DNA from: Owenia fusiformis
Taxonomy: Eukaryota; Annelida; Polychaeta; Sabellida; Oweniidae
Direction of reading: 5' to 3'
DNA: 37,500 bases
Assembly (NCBI GenBank): GCA_903813345.2
Contig: CAIIXF020000013.1
Coordinates: forward strand, 5,914 to 43,413
Shown here piece by piece: positions 32,025-37,500 of this stretch (its first letter is position 1; every line of letters starts with the position of its first letter). The notes below the pieces were generated by a model. That model did not search any database. It was not told where the DNA came from and was given only the letters and a program-made list of their open reading frames with translations. The position numbers and the translations under genes were made by a program.

Positions 32025-32078
32025 GATGACAACCGGTGACAGCATTCATCTTTATGTTTATTTGTGACACTAGTTTAA

Positions 32079-33081
32079 AAGTAAATAAATTATTGAAAAT
32101 TATGTATAGTTGTTTGTACTTAGTGATTTACAGCGGGTAAAACGAATTAATTATTACGCAATCGTATCTATTTCAACCGCGTTGCGGTAATTCAAAAACG
32201 CACTCTCAAAGAGAATTTCTCTGGATTATTTGTGTTTCAAATATGGGAATTGTATTGGCAAATAACTTGAAAATTAAGTGCCTGTACGGATATCTGATTT
32301 AAAACTCTTTAGAATATGGCTAACATGTTTAGGAAACTGGTGATAAACAATTGAAATAAGAAAACCCATTCTCATTTGAGTGCCCTTATATGCATCTAAT
32401 TGATTGCGATCATTTTGTCATAATTGCCAATGGGCATTTTTTGAAAGATATTCAGCTCTTAACTCTTAAAACATGCTTAGAATACTTGAAGAGCCTCAAA
32501 ATTGGCTTTTACATTTACCAAGACTGCCAAAAAACTAATCAGTTCTATGCTTTCATAGGTCATTTAAAGGGGCACTGTCTATTTTTATTTATCATTCATA
32601 CCAGACCATAAAGATGATATATAACAGAGAGATTGAATCTATATGTATTTTACTATGTATTTTTTTGATAATGCCAAATAGAGACATCATATATAGATCA
32701 CTAGATTTTTAACATTTGAGTTGAATACCTACTTTTTGCATTTTCAATATGTTGCCCTTTGTGTTTTAATATAATCATCTAGGTCGAATGCTCTGGGTAA
32801 AGCAACTGTATACCAACTGATTGAGAACACTCTTAAATTAAGGTTCATTTTTCAGATAATATATTATGTTTTCTGGGGTTATCAAAAAGGCATTACTGAC
32901 CAGTTGCAATGTTATTTTCCAAATGTATACCAAGTTGCCAATCGTAAACTAACTACTACACTGACTGAGCAACGATATTCCCTAAAAACTTTGATTGTCC
33001 CGATAATAAACTACAGTACTGTAACATGCTAACTCAGTAGTGTTTATGGTAAAATATATTGACATCATCACAATTTTCCAG
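32079..33081. other. Non-coding stretch, unique to contig 2
   Basis: No gene supported. A fragment at 32511-32560 matches the internal unit of the 13690-14310 repeat (ACTAATCAGTTCTA...TTTCATAGG), followed by AAAGGGGCACTGTC. The 73-codon open frame at 32390-32611 spans this repeat fragment and is not a gene. Confidence 0.5.
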
Positions 33082-33240
33082 TTAATCCATATATGGCCAA
33101 GATTTGCCAAGATGCAACAGTAACTGATTCACGGACACCAGTTGGTCTGGGAATATTCTCAAATACAAGGGCAGCAAAGCCAATCCAGGAGAACAAGGAC
33201 AGACTCTGGATTAGTAAAAGTGATGGTGACAAGCGTAAAG
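33082..33240 (+). CDS. Exon upstream of the PHD exon (gene A terminal part or separate gene)
   Basis: Acceptor TTTCCAG and donor GTACCT at 33241. Phase 1 in and out. Encodes NPYMAKICQDATVTDSRTPV and a basic, lysine-rich second half ending DKRKG. Its phase fits both the next exon and the weak alternative donor after gene A exon 6 (giving SDKI-F-NPYMAK). An ATG lies at 33093, so a separate short protein starting here cannot be excluded. Confidence 0.65.
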
Positions 33241-33521
33241 GTACCTTTTACTATTTCACTTTAAATTATCCCCACTGCACAGTCAGTTAAGTGGTCGATG
33301 TAACAAAATGGTTCAACAACGTAGATATGAGTTTAGGTTTTCTAGATTTATACCATGCTTATATGTCAAGTTTCAGATTGAAGTTTGGCACTAACTTATA
33401 GGGGTCGAAGCTCACAATTCTTACCAAGTAGTTATTTTATTGACACTGTTTAAAATTTGATTTGATGGGTTATGCATATTCTTCAACATTCACATTATGC
33501 CTTGACTGATTATGATTTCAG

Positions 33522-33871
33522 ATATCATCAATTGGGTAGCCGGACCCATCAGGCTTCCGGATAATAGAAAGCTGGAAGTAGCAGACTTGTTAGCATTCCG
33601 AAAGATCTCACCCAGAATAACATCGGTTTTCAAGCTGAAAAATTTCAGAACTTTATTTACGAAAGCAGCATGGGACAGGGTTGCAGAGTTCTCAAAACAA
33701 ATTAGTGATGGTAACAACTGGTATTGCGGCAAATGTAATAAAAATGTCAGTAAGGGTCCGAGCATACATTGTGATGGGTGCCTATTGTGGCTCCATAACA
33801 AATGCGCCAATATTACAAAAAAATCGAACGTGGGAAAGTACTTCATTTGTGAGAAATGTTTACAAAATTAA
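33522..33871 (+). CDS. Terminal exon with PHD finger
   Basis: Acceptor TTTCAG, phase 1 in, TAA at 33869-33871. The first about 65 residues are helical (KLEVADLLAFRKISPRITSV). The C-terminus is a PHD finger: CGKC, then CDGC 12 residues later, then WLHNKC, then FICEKC, which is a C4HC3 zinc-ligand set with the usual Trp before His. PHD fingers commonly bind histone tails; binding here is not shown. I recall PHD-type fingers at the end of some KDZ-associated proteins, which supports joining it to gene A. With the alternative splice, gene A in this window would total 829 residues. Confidence 0.82.
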
Positions 33872-33884
33872 AGTACACAATGAA

Positions 33885-33890
33885 AATAAA
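33885..33890 (+). terminator. Candidate polyadenylation signal after PHD exon
   Basis: AATAAA 14 bases after the stop codon, consistent with a short 3' UTR and the end of the transcript. Confidence 0.4.
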
Positions 33891-34086
33891 CTTGTCCAGT
33901 AACTTTGAAGTACTTACCCAATTTAGATTAGAAGGTGTCCACTGGCGATCATGTTTTACAACAAACTAACTACAGGAGCTATACATATCAGTCTCCTCAT
34001 TATTTCCTGAAAAATTGAAAACAATTGGATTAGTATTTTCCAAGATATTGTGATTTCTTTGGGTTGCTTTTTTTTGAACACCCTGT
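33891..34086. other. Intergenic, no feature seen
   Basis: AT-rich, no gene or clear repeat recognised. Confidence 0.4.
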
Positions 34087-34330
34087 ATATTATTGTAATG
34101 ATTTGACTTGTGCTGCCCCCTTTAAATGATGACAAACGTTAAATGTACATAAAGCAAGCTGGTAACTCTACAAATTCACCACACATTGAAATGTGGCTGG
34201 CCATCAATATAGAAATTGAAACAGTCAGTAATGTAGCTTTATGTAGCATTATTGTTGATTACAAGATTAACTGTATGAATGTATTTGTGAAATTGAAACA
34301 ATGTGATGTAATGAAAGGTCAAAGCAGCCT
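34087..34330 (+). repeat. Dispersed repeat, copy a
   Basis: Shares GACTTGTGCTGCCCC, GTTAAATGTACATAAAG, AAGCTGGTAA and ACAGTCAGTAATGTAGCTTT with 36085-36270, in the same order and orientation. The second copy lacks about 58 bp. The 71-codon open frame here is not supported as a gene. Confidence 0.7.
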
Positions 34331-34477
34331 GACCCAGATAGGGTTAACATATTATTAGCAGATTGGCTGATGAAGACTTAGATGCATTCATCATGAGTGA
34401 ATAATAAGTACAAATGGCAGCCCTACTTATTTTTATAAAGACACATGGTTATAAAATTGGTTTCCTTGTACATGTAC

Positions 34478-35095
34478 CCCCATAAATGTGGGGTTGATTT
34501 TTCAAATCACACCCACAACCACTTGGTTGTTGAAAATCTTGGCGTTTAAAACATTGTCAGTAGTTGGGAGAAAGTCAGGATGACTTGAGCTGCAGTTAGT
34601 GTCATTCAAGATGGTTGCCGAGATTCTTTTGTTTCCCATAAAGGTATGATTGCAGCTGCTCTAAGTTGAATGTGGATCACAAATAGTTCGCCATTCAAAT
34701 TAATAAAGCTACAATGGTAAAGAACATAGGCCAAGGGAAAAGTAGACGTAACTCAATATAGAAACTCACAGGTCCACAACTTCAGTTGAAAAATTTTCAA
34801 AAACTTGCGGTATCAAAATGCGTTCCCAAATCTATCCAAAACCTTCATATCATTATCTGAAAACTGCATATAATACAGCTTGTAAAACAACAATCTGCAT
34901 TTGTGGGGCAAGTTTAGCTGGGAGGTTAAATCAATATTCAACTTAGTTTAGCTGAAATCAGAGGTTTATCGAAAACGAAATAATCTCAGCAATCATCTTG
35001 AATGATGCTAACTGCAGTCATCCAGCTGAGGAATAGAGAACATACAAGTAGTTGTGGGGGCGATTTGAAATACCATCCCCACGTTATGTGAATGT
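34478..35095. mobile_element. Foldback element with ~120-160-bp imperfect arms
   Basis: The left arm (about 34478-34640) and the complement of the right arm (about 34965-35090) share GGGGTTGATTTTTCAAATC (GGGGATGGTATTTCAAATC), CCCACAAC, GCAGTTAG and CATTCAAGATGGTTGCCGAG (CATTCAAGATGATTGCTGAG). The spacer of about 320 bp has no gene. Superfamily unknown. Confidence 0.6.
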
Positions 35096-35096
35096 A

Positions 35097-35450
35097 TATA
35101 TGTGTATCTCATACTTGAGTGGGTTTGGGGTAGATATCACCCGGGAATATATATCGTATCTGAGGAGCGGGCAGGATATATTGTATATATCCCGCTCCAG
35201 GCCAAATGCGGGCAGATATAATATATCCATCCCGCTCCCGGGAATTTTTCAAAAATTTAAAAAAGTTTAAATATCAAGTTTTAATTTTTTAATTTTAAAA
35301 TTAAATTTTTTTAAGTTTGAATGTTACAATTTCATTGTATTGAACAAAAAGAATATTACGAAAATGTTCAATATAAACATCTTGTCATCTGAAAAAGGTG
35401 GAAAGGGTTATATCTACCCTAAACCCACTCAAGTATGAGATACACCAGTT
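35097..35450. repeat. Inverted repeat, ~40-bp arms, AT-rich centre
   Basis: GTATCTCATACTTGAGTGGG at 35103-35122, continuing through TTTGGGGTAGATAT, is the complement of 35409-35443 with one or two mismatches. Between the arms are repeated CCCGCTCC and GATATA words and an A/T-only palindromic stretch (35250-35320). Confidence 0.65.
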
Positions 35451-35462
35451 ATGCACGGTCGG

Positions 35463-35573
35463 TTTGGATACATGGAATATCCCTTGGGATATACAATACA
35501 TCTTCCCTCGGTCCCTTCGGTCCCTCGGGAAGATATATTGTATATCCCTCGGGATATTCCCTGTATCCAAAAC
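35463..35573. repeat. Near-perfect hairpin, ~45-bp arms
   Basis: The left arm begins TTTGGATACATGGAATATCC and the right arm ends GGATATTCCCTGTATCCAAA. Between them, GGGATATACAATACATCTTC pairs with GAAGATATATTGTATATCCC with one mismatch. The loop is GC-richer (TCGGTCCCTTCGGTCCCT). It sits immediately beside the 35097-35450 inverted repeat. Confidence 0.75.
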
Positions 35574-35667
35574 CTCCCAGTGCATAACCCCTATATATGT
35601 GCACATCATTTAAACAATACATAGTCAATATATGGTTACACTTGTTACAGTCAAATTTTTAATTCTA

Positions 35668-36040
35668 GTACTTACTTTGAATTTAAATGTTAAGCAATTG
35701 AAAGGCCATATTGCAACAGTTTATAAAAAATAGAAACATATGTACCCCTCCTAACTTTTGTATACTTTGCTTATTTTTTAAATTCAAAGTACTTAATAGA
35801 ATTAAAATTTTGACTGAACTACAGTTAATTTCACTAGTCTACTATATCAGTAAAACTTAAAAAACTAAGAAATCAAAAGACCACCGTGTAATAACTTGTA
35901 GAAAATTGTATTAAAATTGTACATGTATGACATTTGTATATCTTGGATTGCTTCTGGTTTGGCTTGTACAATGCGTAGCCTCTTATATTTTGATGCTGCT
36001 CTGCCATTATTTTGAAACAAATAACAATTTAAATACAATT
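35668..36040 (+). repeat. Dispersed repeat, copy a of a second family
   Basis: AAGCAATTGAA, AACAGTTTAT, AAAATAGAAACATA, TAACTTTTGTATA and GCCTCTTATATTTTGATGCT occur here and again in the same order at 36884-37018, more closely spaced. No coding content. Confidence 0.6.
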
Positions 36041-36084
36041 TTCCATATATTATTGCACAGTTGTCTTTTGATTTCAGCAAATTA

Positions 36085-36270
36085 TATATTATTGGTATGG
36101 TTTTGACTTGTGCTGCCCCGTTTTAATGATGACTAATGTTAAATGTACATAAAGGAAGCTGGTAAGCAAAATGTGGCCGGCCTTCAATACATTTCAATAT
36201 TGAACTTTGAAACAGTCAGTAATGTAGCTTTATGTAGCATTATTGTTGATGTAATGAAAAGTCAAAGCAA
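36085..36270 (+). repeat. Dispersed repeat, copy b of the 34087 family
   Basis: See 34087-34330. Retains ACAGTCAGTAATGTAGCTTT and GTAATGAAAAGTCAAAGCA. Confidence 0.7.
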
Positions 36271-36883
36271 AATTATCATATTTCACCACTGATTACAAAA
36301 ATACTGTTTTTATTTTGACATGATATCCTACAAATATCGAATAAAGTTTAATACAGAGTATATGCCAAGACCACAGTATGTTGATTTGATAAGTCACTGT
36401 GATTAAGTATGCCGACAATAAAGAAAGATTATTATATAATATAAAAATTCATCTCTCCGTAAATGTCTTATATAGTTGTAATAATAATCAGTCATATCAT
36501 ATTACATATCCTGACTAAGGTCACAGTGCACTTTGATGAAATTTCATGCCTTTCATGACCATGTGCTTTTTTCAGATAAACTTAACTTATTCCACATATC
36601 GTCTACATCTTTCATTTTTGCACAAAAGATTCATTAGTGTACATAGACTATTAATTGATGGTTGAAAATCCTTTAGAATGTATGAATCACAAGAATATTC
36701 AGTGGTTTACTTTTCGTAATTGCAAAAAAAAATCCAAAGTGCACCCTGGCGTTAAACATAATACATCCATTTGACAAAGTAATATTCAAATGGATGCCTT
36801 CCAGCCTAATAAAATGGCCGATAGACATGTCGACGTCATAAAATGGCCGATTACCGATAGACATCCATTTGCCTTTTGATTAC

Positions 36884-37018
36884 CTGTACTTAGAATTTAA
36901 AAAATAAGCAATTGAACAGTTTATGAAAAAATAGAAACATACCCGTAACTTTTGTATATTTTGGTTTGTTTTACAGTTTCGCTATTATATGCGTGGCCTC
37001 TTATATTTTGATGCTTCA
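36884..37018 (+). repeat. Dispersed repeat, copy b of the 35668 family
   Basis: Shorter version of 35668-36040. Just upstream (36811-36868) a short direct duplication of ATAAAATGGCCGAT with nearby AGACAT is seen. Confidence 0.55.
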
Positions 37019-37290
37019 TGTTCGATGTTACGAGTACACTATTGGCTAGGTTAGAACTAGCCATATCAATTTTTAAGCTTACATTAATGATTTGGGTTCA
37101 ACATGAAACATTAAAATTTTTTACCTGGCGTCACGTGGCTCTAGACATTAGGCTAGAGGACTGAAAATATAAAGATGATAGACAAAGAGTTAAGGTACAG
37201 CTGGAAAGTAACATTTTGGTAAAAAATTGCTATACCTGCACATGTTATTTTCTGGTACAAAATAAAGTATGAAGGCATGTATCAATTTCC

Positions 37291-37500
37291 TTGCTTTTTT
37301 CAGGAAAGTATCATTACATTGTCTTCTTTTAGAATATCTGGTAGGCGTTCAAAGGGAACTCCAGGGAATTCTGATATTTCACACTTCCTGTTTTTCCAAA
37401 TTTTCTTTCAAACTTTCCAGACAACACAGGAGCTACCATTGACCTGTTTCCAGGTTTACTAAAAGTAGACAGTGTAATGATACTTTCCTGAAAAAAGCAA
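37291..37500. repeat. Inverted repeat reaching the window edge
   Basis: TTGCTTTTTTCAGGAAAGTA at 37291 and the following bases to 37332 are complementary to 37459-37500, with two mismatches over 42 bp. The 126-bp centre has no recognisable gene. The right arm may continue past the window. Possibly a short TIR element. Confidence 0.65.

Larger units (their letters stand above)
16704..32078. repeat. Copy 2 of the near-identical segment (probable haplotype B)
   Basis: Collinear with 3510-16203. It has two large segments that copy 1 lacks (22602-24928 and 28000-29092) and shorter sequence after the last gene B exon. It continues into unique sequence at 32079. It carries the only complete set of gene B exons in the window. 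Confidence 0.85.

Noticed and set aside
3510-32078. Two genuine tandem paralogous copies of genes A and B
   Set aside because: Possible, but the gap sits exactly at the junction and the differences look allelic; kept as the less likely alternative.
33490-33846. 118-codon minus-strand open frame
   Set aside because: Exactly opposite the PHD exon, whose plus-strand frame has splice sites, matching phase and a full C4HC3 motif.
1-37500. tRNA, rRNA, CRISPR array, bacterial operon or phage features
   Set aside because: None seen; the window has eukaryotic split genes and invertebrate-type transposons throughout.

Overview
This is a eukaryotic, AT-rich, repeat-rich window. Short coding exons with GT/AG splice sites sit in long introns, and there are many foldback and terminal-inverted-repeat elements plus one mariner relative. 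The texture (frequent ACATGTAC-type words, TA-flanked DNA transposons, strong haplotype divergence) suggests a highly heterozygous marine invertebrate. I cannot name the phylum from sequence alone.

The main feature of the window is a near-identical repeat. Positions 3510-16203 reappear at 16704-32078, and exactly 500 Ns (16204-16703) separate the copies. The first contig ends inside the repeat and the second begins inside it. This is what two unmerged haplotype contigs placed end to end would look like, so I read it as a probable false duplication of one locus and not two tandem genes. The haplotypes differ by scattered SNPs and three structural changes. A 2.33-kb segment (22602-24928) is present only in copy 2. 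A 1.09-kb mariner derivative (28000-29092) is present only in copy 2. At one terminal coding exon, unrelated 3' sequences replace each other (about 830 bp against about 108 bp).

Two plus-strand genes can be reconstructed. Gene A has exons at 161-671, 1959-2290, 3552-3777, 4434-4573, 5703-5828 and 6857-7502/7507, with copy-2 equivalents for the last four. It encodes the C-terminal two thirds of a cysteine-cluster protein resembling, from memory, the HMGXB3-like / KDZ-transposase-associated family. It either stops at 7507/20704, or uses a phase-compatible weak donor to join two further exons (33082-33240 and 33522-33871) that end in a PHD zinc finger. Gene B has five exons: 23276-23312, 26170-26291, 29187-29247, 29658-29800 and 31032-31106. 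It encodes a 145-residue protein of the TOM20 (TOMM20) family in which the usual N-terminal membrane anchor is replaced by charged residues. Gene B lies between the main part of gene A and the PHD exons, so it may be nested in a gene A intron. The start exon of gene B is missing from copy 1.

The right flank (33872-37500) has no further gene I can support. It is packed with inverted and dispersed repeats, including two adjacent palindromic structures at about 34478-35600.
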